Shown here in pieces: positions 1-12,000 of a stretch of 64,000 nt of DNA. The position numbers were made by a program, and so were the translations under genes. The stretch covers positions 22,395,108-22,459,107 of the forward strand of contig NC_092184.1 in the NCBI RefSeq assembly GCF_043641665.1, read 5' to 3'. Each line of letters starts with the position of its first letter. Position 1 is the first letter of the stretch. The notes under the pieces are model-generated. The model was not told where the DNA came from and searched no databases. It worked only from the letters and a program-made list of their open reading frames with translations. The DNA comes from Enoplosus armatus (taxonomy: Eukaryota; Chordata; Actinopteri; Centrarchiformes; Enoplosidae).

Positions 1-221
1 GTTTGAGGGAGAAGCCAAGAATGAGTGTGAAATTGACAAGGGATGTTCCTCAGCTGTGAAAGAGGAGGAAAGATGTAATCCATCTGTGTTTCTCTCTCTC
101 TCCCCCCTCTTTCCCTTGCTCTCTGTGTGTGAGAGAGAAATCCCATATGTTCTCTCACATAGTTTTTCCTCATCTGTGTGGCTCATTAGTGTAAACATTG
201 ACTTTTAACACGAGCATACAT

Positions 222-232
222 ACACACACACA

Positions 233-281
<49 letters not shown>
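222..281. repeat. (CA)n microsatellite in git1 intron
   Basis: Roughly 30 CA units with one TA interruption. It produces the Cys/Val-rich antisense frame at 205-387, which is not a gene. Confidence 0.95.
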
Positions 282-284
<3 letters not shown>

Positions 285-834
285 AACACCCACATCGCCA
301 CGTTTGCTCTGCCCTGATTGGGCAGTTCACTGGGGTCAGAAACTGCTGTCTATTTAGGAAACAGAAGAAAAACACACTCACACACATTTAGAGTTGAACC
401 TTTTACCTTCTTTTGTCTTCCAAAGTGATGTGTTATGAATAGCACTTTGCTTTGTGTAGTAGTTCCAGTTCAGCACTTCAGTGGAAAGTGACCTTTTTAT
501 TCTCTTATTTGGATGCCAGCATGCTTGTGTAATTGCATGTTTTTTTGTTTCTTTCCTCATGTTTGTGTATGTGTGAGCACACTTGTGATGTGTGTGTGTG
601 TGTTGTGAGTGTGTGTTGCGAGTGTTAAGTATGACTGTGTTTTTCCACAGCACATGGTCATTGACCACAGTAGTCACACAGGCAGTGAACCACTGACTGT
701 GGGCTGGATTGTATCTGTATTCCACAACTCATGACAGAACTTTAAGAACTTCTTAGAAAAGAGGTAGACGGTCATGCCAGTGTGTGTGCATGTGTGTATG
801 CAGTAACCCGAGTCCTAACTCCTTCTTCTCTCAG

Positions 835-946
835 GGCCGTCAGAAGCTGGCGCGTTTCAACGCTCGGGAGTTTGCCACGCTCATCATCGACATCCTGAGT
901 GACGCCAAAAGGAGACAGCAGGGGAAAGGTCTCAGCAGCCCTACTG
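835..946 (+). CDS. git1: git1 exon: Spa2-homology (PIX-binding) segment
   Basis: The exon is preceded by tctctcag and followed by gtgaga, and it ends in phase 1. It encodes GRQKLARFNAREFATLII and continues DILSDAKRRQQGKGLSSPT. In GIT1/GIT2 this is the second Spa2-homology repeat, which binds the PIX exchange factors. It is the first exon visible in the window. Confidence 0.93.
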
Positions 947-3900
947 GTGAGACACTGGGAGGGAAGGACAGACAGATTAGGACGAAGGGTTCAAGGCAAT
1001 TATAAAGCTTTTTAAAGAATAGCAAAGAACAAGGCCATGTAACTTAACCCATGTACAAATATGGAAAGATACAGGTCAGTTTATCGACTTTTCCCAATAC
1101 CTCTCTGGACTGAAATGTGGAGCTTTAATTTATAAAACAGCAACATGGTGAACGGGCTCCAGTCCAGCAAGTTAGTGATGAAAGGCAAAAGGGTGATTTA
1201 GGATTTATTGTTAAAGAGTTACATTTGTGCCAGACCTGGCAGTATCTTTTTATCTGTATAGAGATTTGACTTAATAACAACTGGTTCTCATGTCAAAGCA
1301 GCATGGAGACCCCCAGCGAATTAGTTATAAGGCTGAAATCAGTCAGCACACTGAGCATTCTGTATATTGACAAGCGTAAGAAGCACATTTTTCCTTTGTT
1401 AGACCAATTGGATCTGGGTATTGATGATGACCAGCACGACTACGACAGTGTAGCCTCTGATGAAGACACAGACAGCGAGCTGACCACCCAGAACAACAAC
1501 AACACACAACGCAGCAACCGTGCAAAGGTAAAGTACTAGAACACACACTACTTACAATGCAATATACATCTTGCCAAAAAGCTGGGAGCCAGCTTTGATA
1601 AAATGCAACACCCTTTTCTTGGTAAAATCTACTAAAACACAACTCTGCACATGCTGACACACTGGTAGATTTTTACAATTTAGCCCTGTTCCTCTCACTT
1701 ACAGTAGCTTCTGAAAATATTAGAAAAGGAGTTCCACCAGCTGGCTAAGCTTTTCCATGGTTTCCCCTTTATGACTGCTTGTCCCAGCATGCTTTGCGGG
1801 GAGTGGCCACAGTCAGGGCTGCCACATAGCTCCTGAGTGACATCATCAGATATTCTGGGTTCTCGTCAGAGAGGCATTGTTCATACAGAGAGTTTGTGTG
1901 TGTAGTGAGAGGGAAGGAGAAGAGGAGATTGAGCGGGAGAGAAAGAGAGGAAAATGGTGCAGAGTGGGAGTGGTAGAAAAGACAAAATAAACAACAGCTA
2001 AACCAGTAACTATCTCCTTTTCCTGTGGACTTGTTTAGCTCAGTGTGTAAAACTCTGCCGACCGCAAGTCAGAGGTTACACTCCCATCTCCATCTCAGAA
2101 ATATGTGCATTCATTTTTTTTTTTTTTTGTGTTTGTAATATTGAAGAATAGTATTTTATCAAATGGTATTCAGTTATATATGGTGGTATCTATAGTAATA
2201 GCTGGAGGCATGAGAGTAAGATAGAAATGGATTGGGTTGGAGGTGGATGCATTCTAAACAAAGATCTTTGAAGAATAGTGTATGAAATATGTTTTAAATG
2301 GTTTAGTGTCAGGGAGTGGTATAGGAGTTTGAGCATGCTCCAGGGTCACAGGAAGTGGGGGCGGATGGTGCATTGAGAACAAGAACTAAGGCTCTACTGT
2401 CTATATGTGTGGGATCGGCTGTAGTACTGGCCTCCAGGCTGCAGGCCAGCCCTCTTCCTCTCACACAGTTGTAAGCTCTGTTTTATCCAGCTCAAAAGGC
2501 ACTGATTCATAGACCCCCGTATTACTTCTGCATAAAAACTGCATCAATTACATACTGTATGTATCATAGAAAGGTGTCAGCCTAAAGCAGAATGTAGGAG
2601 TTTGATTCATTTGTAAAAACGCTGAAGAAATGAGGTGCTCCACATTGGGTTTATACCCTGGAATCCACAAGTCTCATGATGTCAGTTTCTTCACTTTGTC
2701 TGTGCCTTTCTGTCCTCCTGTCTGTGTTTCTGTCTGTATTTCTACTCGTCTGTCCGCCTGCCTGTATGTCCTATCAATGCAGAGTATGGACTCGTCGGAC
2801 TTGTCAGACGGTCCCATCACCCTGCAGGAGTACCTGGAGGTGAAGAAGGCTCTGGCCTCCTCAGAAGCCAAGGTGCAGCAGCTGATGAAGGTCAACAACA
2901 ACCTGAGCGAGGAGCTCCGGCGGCTCCAGAAGGAGGTAGGGAGTATGGAGGGGGGGTTGAAAGGACAAGCAGAGACAAACCAGGCAAATAAGATCAGGGG
3001 GTAAACATGCAGAACCTCAACCACAGCAGGATGTTGATAAATACAGCAGAAAGTGGGAGTAGAGATTACATTTTATTTTATTTTATTTATCTCGTTGTTA
3101 ATAATAATGGAGAGTAACAGGGGACAGGAAAGAGAGATGGGATGATGCTAGAAAGGTCAGCATGAATTGTGAAGAAGTTGGAGTATAATATCAGATAGGG
3201 GAGGATGCCTGGATTGAAGAACACACAAAGACAAAGTGACAAAGACAGGTTGGCAAAGCAAGAAGGAACAATTGATTCAGACAGAAAGAGGGCAGGATGA
3301 TGGAGAGACAAGTGAATATTTGAATATCTTTGCAAGCTGATGTATTTTTCCTACATCTAAAATGACAGGTTGCCATTTTCCTGCACTGTTGTCTCAGGAA
3401 AATATATTAGGCGGCAGTTTTTCAGCATTATTTAGTGACTAAAGTAGCTGTCATTCTGATGTGGAGAGCGGGTGCTACAAATGCCCATTCTCATTTTAGT
3501 TGTCATTTTTAGTTAGACAGTTTTCATTTAACAACGCTCATTTGTTGTTCATCGTTGCTTCATTTGGTCTCCTGTGAGTCATCATCATTAGCTCATTGTA
3601 TTCATTATTGGCTGCCGGTGTCGGCTCATGCCACCCGTGATTCATTCATGTGTTTATTTTGTCACTTGACAGAGGATTTAGTGAAGAGTTGAGGCAAACA
3701 TGCACTTGTACAAGCTAACACTTTTGTGCACACACACTGCAGACAACAAATACTGTGGTCAAAGGTGATGTTAGTCAACAGTACCTCAGTGCAGGTGAGC
3801 CCTCATTTCCCCTCATTGACCATTGAAAACAAATATACAAGTGTATATATACAGGTATGCAGCCTTTCCACCCCATTCCCAAGACCTAATCCCTGCCTCG

Positions 3901-6900
3901 ACATGTAACATAATGACGTGTATTTACCACACATTCCCTCCCTCCCCAGTACTGATATGAGTTAACATGTATGAGCTTCTTACTGTACCTGTGATTGTGG
4001 ATGCTTGTCTTTGACCATTCAGTTGACACCCCCCCTCCCTTTAACTTCCCCATGTCCCTCCTGCCATCCCTCCCTCCGTCCTCTCATCCCTCCCTGCTCC
4101 CTTCCTCCTCTCCTGTAGATCACGCGGATGCAGACAGAGAACAGTGCGCTGCGGGGGGGCCAGCAGGTTGGGGGGGCAGCCGGCCATGGGGTAGGGGGGC
4201 CTGGTGGCGGAGGGGGAGGAGGCCACTGGCAAGGGGGTGGAATGAGAGGAGGAATAGGCGGAGTGGGTCTGGGTGGGTTTGGGCCAGGAGCGGACCCCCC
4301 GGGGCTCTCAGTGCCCTCCTCTGTCGCCCCCCACTCCCATCCCCACCGGAGGGACCGCCAGGCCTTCTCAATGTACGAGCCAGGAGCGGCCCCCGGCCCC
4401 ACGGCCCATGGTCCCCCAGCCCTGGACTCCCTGGCAGCTCGCCTGCAGCCCCTCAACACACCCCGCGTAAGTTAGAACTCCCCCGGCCCCTCCTACTTCC
4501 CTGATTGGCTCTCTTTGGTCTGATTGATGGGTGATAGTTCAATCCTGATCTCTCTGTTACCCTTCGACTCCCTCTCTCCCTGCATCTCAGTTCCCCATCT
4601 TTCTCTTTGAAAGGTTCAGTTGTGCATGACCCCCATTTAAATGTGAGAGTGTAGCACTGATTTGTCTTAAGAACAGTAAGATCTCAGTCTATGAGTTTTA
4701 GCACCATAAAGGGGAAGTGCATAAGTGTGACAATGAGGAGAAAGATGGAAAATAGGGATTGTGTTGTCTGTCTGGTTGCCTGGTGACGGCTCTCTAACCT
4801 GCTCTGCACCCTTTGACCTTCACATTTTCAACCCTTTCTGATCTCCCAGAAAGCTCTCCTGCTCCTGGACAGCTGCTTTATGTAGGAGCTGCTAGGATCA
4901 TCACACATACACAAGTGCACATACACACAAAGGGAAGCAATGTTTTTGTTATTGGCTGACGCGGCAGACAACCAGTTATAGCATTCAGCAGCATTTAGCC
5001 TATAGCAACATCTATGAAGCTACAGTATGCAAACACACCACCACTCACCACTACATGGAGTCGTGTCCAGCTCACCATCCCCGTACACAAAGATTTACCT
5101 GTTTGTCTGTTTTCTTTCTGTCTGTCTGTCTGTCTCTTCACCTGTCTGTCCCTCGCTCACTGCAGTGCAGCCGTGCATCCTCTGGATGTAAGCATTCTGT
5201 CTGTCATTGCTTTGTTTGTCATTTCATCAAATGTAGGATTCTCTCACATGCAACTATACACCACTTCTGCTTATTATGCATTCTAATAATGGAGATCAAC
5301 ATTAGTGTAAAATACGTGTGTAGTCATTTTTAGATGCTGTGTGTGATGTATAGCTGTTCATCAGGAGTTAGTTTAGTTGACTGTGTTCTTTGGATTGCAG
5401 TGTTAGATAGCTCTGCAGGCATGTAGTCTTGATGGGGTGATGGGTGAGCTGCCGAGTTGACCTGGCACTTCTCTCACTGGCTCATTCATCTTGTTTTTCT
5501 GCTGTTTAGAAATAACCTCTTCTCTCTGTCCCCACACTTTTTTCCCTATTTCTTCATCCATCTCTTTCTCCTAATATTTCATTCCATTCTCCATCTCCTT
5601 GTCCACACATCTCTCCTTCTCCTCTCATCTTTATCCCTCCATGTCTCTCTTCCTCTCTCCATCCTTCTGTTCCCCTTCTTTTCACAGGTGAGGAGGGGTG
5701 GTACAGGGGGTCCAGCGCCATATGGAGGCCAGCATCTGTCTGGATCAACAGAGATGGGCAGATACATGGTGAGTTCTTACAGTTTACAGTTTTTGATTCC
5801 AAACTGATTTTCCAACCTTCATGATCCTGCACACAGTCCATTTAGGAAGTTGAGATTATAGGCTTAGATTGTTTTGTCTCCTACAAATATTGCAAGGGCT
5901 TTGAATATTGACCCCTATTGACCCTGCATTTTTATTACAGTAAAATCTCTCATCATCCTGTTACAAAGGTCCAGACTACAAATGGTCAAAAACCAAAGAT
6001 AAAGAGTCTTCCCTTTACTCAAATTTGACTGCAAATGTAAACACCCAAATGATTTGAGAGTTTTCAGAGAAGCAACCACAATTCATCTTTATTCCAAAGA
6101 CTTTGAAGCACTGCTGATTTTAAACAACTTTTAAAATGTAGTGGACTTTAGTGGATTCATCACATTCACTGGGAACAAACTTTTGAACTTTGTGGGAGGA
6201 GGCCTCCATTTTGCTCTGCAGGAGGGATCAGTTCAGTAGCTTTGGTGAGGTGGGTGATAATTACACTGATGGAGCATGTTGTTGCTGTGTTTCCCTCCCC
6301 AGGTCCCTAAACCAGAAAAGCACGGCAGTGGCACTGACAGTGACTATGACAACACACAAACGTATGACCTCTCGCTAAGGTCAGACCCACTGTACATTCA
6401 GAAGGATGAGTGTGTTATTTCCTGTGTTGTGTTTCATATTTAAGAATTTTATTCTGAAACCAGAAACCAATTTTATTCTGAAATCAGATAAGCACACACA
6501 AGACAAAATGAGTTCTGACATGAAAGTCAAACGTTGTCATGGGATATAATTAAGATTATTAGTCATCTAAAGCCCTGAAACTATTTGCGAATAATGGGAT
6601 AATCTGTGTTATATAAATATTAAATATGGGGGTTAATGATCTTTACTAACAGTTGTTAATGAGAAAAAGAGGGCAACGAGGCAGCGTCTTAAGATGTTGA
6701 ATCACTTACAGCGTTGAGACTGATGAATATCCTCTGTGACTGTCCTCTCTCTTCTTTAGTCTGAGGTGTTAATTTAAGTGTATTTATGTTCTTCTCTTGT
6801 CAGTATGGGCCGCAGCAGTGAGGAAGAAGGTCGTGGGGAGTCTGAGGAGGGAGGAGGCGGGGAGGCGGGAGAACCGGACCCCACCCTGCCCTGCACAGAG

Positions 6901-7784
6901 GATGTCATACTGAAAACTGAGCAGGTGACCAAGAACATCCAGGAGCTGCTCAGGGCTGCTCAGGAGTTCAAACACGACAGGTAAGACACTGCAGAGATGG
7001 ATACAAGTCACACTCAAACCTTTTTGAATGCCTAAACACTACTAATTATATCTTTGCTGACACGTGATCCTCTTAATTGGATAACACATTGAATAGTCAC
7101 AGGAACATCTAGCACCAGAGCCGTGTTCTTTTTTCTGTTACATTTATACACTCTTACTAACAGCTGCACCAGGTGAATGCAGTTGTTAATGTTGCAGTGG
7201 ATTGGTGTCTTGCTCAGAGTCAGAATGGCTGCTGTTGAGGGGTTTGTGCACTCATGGTGTGGTTGTACAAATTACACATATATTAAAATGACTTAAGACC
7301 AGTCCAAAGCATCATTCAGTAACAGACAACCTTGTTGCCTCAATCATCTTGCCAGCTACTAATTGAAATGACAAATTTCTCCCACCTTTAGCTTTGTTCC
7401 ATGTTCTGAGAAGATCCACTCCGCTGTCACTGAGATGGCCTCACTCTTCCCTAAAGTAAGTTCTCCCTTTCATCTGGGTGTTGCTCTCTTTATCTTCTAT
7501 ATTCTTTGATCTGTTTACATCCTCCACCATCCGCCATGTGAGTTTTGATTCCCTGCATTTCTCCGTAGCGCCCAGCGTTAGATGCAGTCCACTGCTCCCT
7601 CCGCCTGTTGGCTTCCAGTGCCTCGCGGTTGCAGGTGGAGTGCCGCAAGGCGGCGCCCTCGGAGCCTGGGGCCCCTGCAGTGGACTACCAACTCCTCACT
7701 CAGCAGGTCATCCAGTGCGCCTACGACATCGCCAAGGCTGCCAAGCAACTGGTCACCATCACCACTCGTGAGAAGAAACAGTGA
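835..7784 (+). CDS. git1: GIT1, ARF GTPase-activating scaffold (3' part of gene)
   Basis: Nine coding exons join in phase: 835-946, 1403-1527, 2783-2935, 4119-4466, 5688-5768, 6303-6379, 6804-6980, 7392-7455 and 7569-7784 (TGA). The translation follows vertebrate GIT1 closely: GRQKLARFNAREFATLIID, QHDYDSVASDEDTD, SMDSSDLSDG, RRDRQAFSMYEPG, EDVILKTEQVTKNIQELLRA and the C-terminal end VTITTREKKQ. The 'TITTREKKQ' end points to GIT1 rather than GIT2. In the known family GIT1 is a cytoplasmic ARF-GAP and scaffold that binds PIX through the Spa2-homology region and paxillin through the C-terminal helical domain. The N-terminal ARF-GAP and ankyrin exons are outside the window; I see no exon in 1-834. 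The coiled-coil-to-C-terminus linker differs from mammals, with a glycine-rich expansion and an unfamiliar exon. Every junction is GT-AG, and the gene converges on tp53i13. Confidence 0.95.
1403..1527 (+). CDS. git1: git1 exon: acidic QHDYDSVASDEDTD segment
   Basis: The exon opens after ttttcctttgttag with a phase-1 acceptor and ends in phase 0 before gtaaag. It reads DQLDLGIDDDQHDYDSVASD, then EDTDSELTT, an Asn run and RSNRAK. The QHDYDSVASDEDTD block is a GIT1 signature. The stretch before it is shorter and different from the mammalian NLELSLRSQSDL sequence that I recall, so the acceptor choice is slightly less certain than the rest. Confidence 0.85.
2034..2135 (+). mobile_element. Possible tRNA-derived SINE remnant in git1 intron
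   Basis: The text tagctcagtgtgtaaaactc (A-box-like) and gaggttacactccc (B-box-like) are about 35 bp apart and are followed by a T-rich/GT-rich stretch. It resembles the head of a tRNA-derived SINE but is too diverged to place in a family. Confidence 0.35.
2783..2935 (+). CDS. git1: git1 exon: coiled-coil segment
   Basis: This 51-codon exon lies between caatgcag and gtaggg. It encodes SMDSSDLSDGPITLQEYLEV and then a heptad-rich helix (KKALASSEAKVQQLMKVNNN, LSEELRRLQKE). In the family this helix mediates GIT dimerisation. Both ends are phase 0, so it would splice cleanly even if the previous exon were skipped in a phase-compatible way. Confidence 0.95.
4119..4466 (+). CDS. git1: git1 exon: end of coiled coil plus glycine-rich linker
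   Basis: This 116-codon exon runs from tcctgtag to gtaagt. It starts ITRMQTENSALRGGQQ (end of the helix), then has a run of about 50 residues dominated by Gly. It returns to the recognised RRDRQAFSMYEPG motif and ends with ARLQPLNTPR. The glycine-rich block is GC-rich and full of GGG/GGT codons, unlike the flanking sequence. It replaces the Pro-rich linker I expect in mammals. The RRDRQAFSMYEPG motif makes the frame certain. Confidence 0.92.
5688..5768 (+). CDS. git1: git1 exon: unfamiliar 27-codon linker exon
   Basis: The exon lies between ttttcacag and gtgagt and is phase 0 at both ends. It encodes VRRGGTGGPAPYGGQHLSGS then TEMGRYM. I do not recognise this segment from mammalian GIT1, where an EDDAIYSVHVPAG segment occupies roughly this place. 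The good splice sites, in-frame fit and Gly/Pro composition shared with the previous exon support it. It could be alternatively spliced because its length is a multiple of three. Confidence 0.7.
6303..6980 (+). CDS. git1: git1 exons: HGSGTDSDYDNTQ and QVTKNIQELLRAAQEFKHD
   Basis: There are two exons, 6303-6379 and 6804-6980, joined through a phase-2 intron of 424 bp. The first encodes VPKPEKHGSGTDSDYDNTQ and then TYDLSLS. The second has an acidic Glu/Gly stretch, then EDVILKTEQVTKNIQELLRA and AQEFKHDS. The latter begins the helical C-terminal domain that binds paxillin in the family. Both match GIT1 closely. Confidence 0.92.
7392..7784 (+). CDS. git1: git1 terminal exons: paxillin-binding C-terminal domain
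   Basis: Exon 7392-7455 encodes FVPCSEKIHSAVTEMASLFP. Exon 7569-7784 encodes KRPALDAVHCSLRLLASSAS and onward to VIQCAYDIAKAAKQLV and TITTREKKQ, then TGA. This is the four-helix focal-adhesion-targeting-like domain. The separating intron is only 113 bp. Confidence 0.95.
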
Positions 7785-8121
7785 CCCAACAAATGCATGG
7801 ATGGATGGAGAGGAAGAGGGAGAGGGAATGGATCGATGCATGGGTGGGCTAAGAGGGACGGGAGGGGCGTCTAGGAGAGAAAGAAAGAAAATATGATCAC
7901 ACTGAAGGGAGGACGAGGGATCGAGAGAATGATGGGCGCGATGAGGAGGAAAGGTTTGGAATACGTATGGAAACGGAATCAGGTGGAAGCAACGAGAATT
8001 GATTGTTTAGTAAAAACACTACAGAGGACTGAAAAAGGAGAAAATCCACAAATGTGGAAGTGAAAGTAGGGAAGGATGAGTGGAAGGATCCAACATGGAA
8101 ACTACAGCCTGCTGCAACCTA

Positions 8122-8151
8122 AATAAACTGTTTGGAGATGTGTATAATAAA
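8122..8151 (+). terminator. Probable proximal poly(A) signals of git1
   Basis: Two AATAAA hexamers, at 8122-8127 and 8146-8151, lie about 340 bp after the git1 stop. They would give a short 3' UTR. A third candidate at 11628-11633 would give a long one. Hexamers alone do not prove use. Confidence 0.45.
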
Positions 8152-8948
8152 CCGCTTAAACTGTGATAAGCATACGTTGTGGTGGCGATGTACAGTGAAC
8201 TGGATCCTGAGATGTTACCGCTTTATTTATTCTCACCTGTCACTCGTCATCCCTCCCTCTCCCTGTTTACCTGAACGAGGGAGGGAGGGAGGGAGGAAGT
8301 GTATGCCGCGAGAGAGGGAAGTAGATAGACCAGCCATGACGTACTCCACACCATCTCCGTCCCTCCGTCCCTCGAGGAGTCAGGATGTCTCTCCTTTTCC
8401 CTCTGGCCCTCTCTCTCTCTCTCCTACCAGACATGAGGCCCCTCTGTCTCCTATCCCGTCCCAGACAGGATGAGCTTGCGGTGCAGAGAAGGACCCCCTC
8501 TGGGACCCATCTAGCTCCACCCCACTCCACACCCCACCCAGGCTCTCAGATGCTTTCTCCTGGGTTAGCTTCTGCAGGGGGCTCCAGCTTTTCTCCGACT
8601 CGTCACCCCCTGTTGTTGGTGGTACACAGCATGATCTGGCATGTTTTCATTTCTTTCCTCTCTCTTCGTTTTCTTCTTTTTTTTTTCTGAATATGCAGAT
8701 TGGTTTGGTCTGCTCCTCTGAGGACAAAAATTACTGACTTACACAAACAAAACACTTACACTGGAATAATTGTGATTTATTGTTGTTATCATGCCTATTG
8801 TTTTTTTTTGTATTGATATTTTTACTGACTGTCATCTTGATTTAACTGTTTATGTATGTTTATTTTATTTGTCTCAAATATGATTCTCATTTAGTGGAAT
8901 AGGGAGACGGGTGGGAGTATGTGCTCAACCTCTTACTGGGATTTAAGT

Positions 8949-8949
<1 letters not shown>

Positions 8950-9014
<65 letters not shown>
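8950..9014. repeat. (AC)n microsatellite
   Basis: About 32 nearly perfect AC units downstream of git1. Shorter CA/GT tracts of the same kind lie near 10594-10620, 11411-11432, 12733-12751 and 18564-18587. Confidence 0.95.
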
Positions 9015-9018
<4 letters not shown>

Positions 9019-12000
9019 ACTCTGACACATAAAAGAAATAACCTGTGAAATGTTCCTCAACATTTCTTAAGCACTCCCTTTCAGGGTGACAGTTGAGGTT
9101 TTTTTATGTTGTGATATATCCTGTGGCCAAGGGTTTAAACAGTTGCCAAAGGGGAGAGGGTGTTGGGGGAGATTGGTTTTTGGTTTTGATTTTCCGTCAG
9201 ACCAAAAGCCCTTTGGTGCATGCGTTATGGCAGGACCTGGAACAAAATACTCTTTTCATGTATCCTCAGCTGTCTTTTCGGGCTTGATTTATCGTACAAT
9301 TTGCCTCATTTAGAGCCAGTGGAATCATCTCAGAATCGATCCCATATTCATTTTTGATGTGCCAAGCAGGATAATAAAATCACTTGGTCCAGTTTGTGAA
9401 TGAGGATTAACCCCTGCAGTCTTGCTTTAAAGCAGTATGTTATTTACTTGGCAGGTGTGCTCCTGGGTGCTTGTATCACACAGCAGTCATTATTTGCATG
9501 CATGTTAACAAATGTTCAGTCACATTAAGTTGATACACATACTGGGATGTTGCAGTAAAGCTTTAAGTAGTCCTGTGGAAAGCACCAGATCTAGAAACCG
9601 GGAAAGTACACATGGTGAGAGATGCTCATCGCATCAGTTCATTTAAGAAAGTACGCTCATTTGAAATGGATTTAGCCACCTCAAGTGTGCTTGATTTAGT
9701 TTGACATGTATTATTTTCACTTTTGTCTGGCAAGCACAGTCAAGCCCACGTTCTGTTTTCAGATTGATTCTCTGTCACGGCCTGCTGATCTGGGCCACAG
9801 AAGTAGTCACTTCTAGCTCACTGTCTCTGAACTCTGCCACTGGGGAGACAGTATTGGGAACAAAGATGTTTTTTTGTTTTTTCAAAAAGATAGCGCACTT
9901 AGCCTACTCTAGGTTTAAAGCTTGTTGTACTGTGCCGAACAAATATGGTCGTATCTGTAACAAAGGATGCAGATGGGACCTAAAGTCTTTCCTAGCTGCC
10001 AGGAGGACCGTCCTCTTTTAGTTTAGATCCACCTCTAACCCTTCTCCAATGATTGTGACGCTGGTTTCTCAAAGTGTTTGTGGCTTTAATGGTTGGTTGT
10101 TCTTGTTTTGGTCTCTTCTGTAATCATGCTCAGTGCTCAGAAGGCCTCTGCACATTAAACATACTCACCTGACACATTGACCTCATCCTTTAAACAGCAG
10201 TTGCATCTCAATTTTCCTGTTTTGCTGCCTTTTAGCAAGAAGCAATTAGACGTTAATTAGCCCCGAACACTTTGAGAGATTGATGCTAGACCACGTTCAG
10301 CACTTCTCTGTCCGCTTTATTCATGTTTTTCCCGCCCCCCTCCTCTACATATCATCACTTGAGGTCTCTGACTGTCAGTGTTCCTCAGTCTCTCACACGG
10401 TTGCACATACAGTATGTCTCTGTAGGGGAGGTTGGATTGTTTGCTCTGTTCCCTGTCAAAACAAATCATGTCCAGAAGACTCATGAAATGTATCATTGTT
10501 TGATATTGAATGCCTTTGGACATCATTATCCTCTCCTGTTTGACTGGCTGAGTTACAGTGATGTTGTACTGACTGCTGGAACAACAGCAATACTTCCACA
10601 CAAACACACACACACACACGCACACGCACGCACAGGGGCCAGTAGAAAAGCTTGTCCCTTAAATCATGATTGCCCAAGTTTTAGACTAGAGCCATATATA
10701 TGAACATATATTTTCATGCTATATTTTATATTAAGCTATATGTTAGGGTTATGTCTGCCAGATATTTATGTCTATTTGTTGGCCCAAGTGGGCTTCAGGC
10801 CACGGGACCTATTCACCAAATCTTCATCCAACTCTTCAGTCTTGACACCAGTGTACTTGTAGATATTTTAAGTCTTGTGAGTATGGCTATGCTGTGGTAT
10901 GTGGTATGCAGTTATATTGTACATATTAATGATCCTACTGGAATCCACAGGAAGCGAAGAGCGAAAACAACAGTTTGAAGTGTGTGTGGTCTAAGTTGCA
11001 CTATTTTCAAACACCAGTTGGGTGAAGTAGGATCTACATTATGTACTGCACTCTCCCAAAGCTCTTAGTTCAAGTACATTTGGTGCAGGATGCAGGGTTT
11101 GATTTGGAATGGGGTAATAGGAAAGGTCTGAAGCGCACTTCGGCTTAGCACTACAGTCATCTCAAAATGGCGGGAGGAGGGTCTCAAATGCACATGGCCT
11201 CGTCCTTCCCTGGAGTTAGTAAGACACTACGTAGGGTGCCTCTAGTGTGAATGTTAAATGCTTCCGTCAGTTCATGTCCAACACACTTTCTACACCTTCA
11301 TCATGTCCAAAATTCAGCACATGCTTTCCCACATCAAACACACACTCTCAGCTTATCAGTTGGACCAAGCCTTTAACAAGTACAAACATTACATTTAAAG
11401 CCAGTGAATTATACACACACACACACACACACCTGATACTCAGCCATTGGCAGTGCACTGTGGCCTGTACTGTTGCTGTCCCTGTGTTTCTTCACAGCTC
11501 TACACTTTGGGAGATGGGTGACGGGAGAGTTATCTTTTAACAGAAGACGTTAAAAACTGTATAAAGTAGAGAAAACAATGACTTAAAAAGGTCAATCGTA
11601 ATGGAAACTCATAAGCTGTACATTTGTAATAAAATAGTAAAACAAGTTCATTGTCCGGGGTCTGTCTGCTTTTAGGTTCTTCTTGCTGTATGGATGCTCA
11701 CTCTAATAGGGACAAGTGTGTATTTACGTCTTGGTAATGTGTAAGGACAGTTTCGGTCGAGACAAAAATGTAACCAGGTGCTATTGACATTTTTTAGAGA
11801 AAGAAAAACTGCAACATACGGAGGTAACAAGTACAACGTGGTATAAGCTGCATAACAGCTGGAAGAACGAGTCTAATCACATCAGTGAAGAATCACAGAA
11901 CATGCAATGATTTTATAAACACTGAAAACGTTGCATCTTTTGACCTTTTACTCAGTCCTGACACCTGAGTTAGGTTTAAATTATTTCATGCCGTTAACCT

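Noticed and set aside
205..387. Cys/Val-rich minus-strand frame
   Set aside because: It is a translation of a CA microsatellite.
4019..4371. Minus-strand Pro-rich frames opposite a git1 exon
   Set aside because: They are antisense of the glycine-rich git1 exon, whose plus-strand frame contains the GIT1 motif RRDRQAFSMYEPG.
8281..8690. Ser/Pro-rich plus-strand frames after the git1 stop
   Set aside because: They follow the first poly(A) signals and match no GIT1 sequence; best read as 3' UTR.
9086..10021. Frames at 9086-9313 and 9701-10021 between git1 and tp53i13
   Set aside because: They show no domain and no paired splice sites, and lie in the probable git1 3' UTR.
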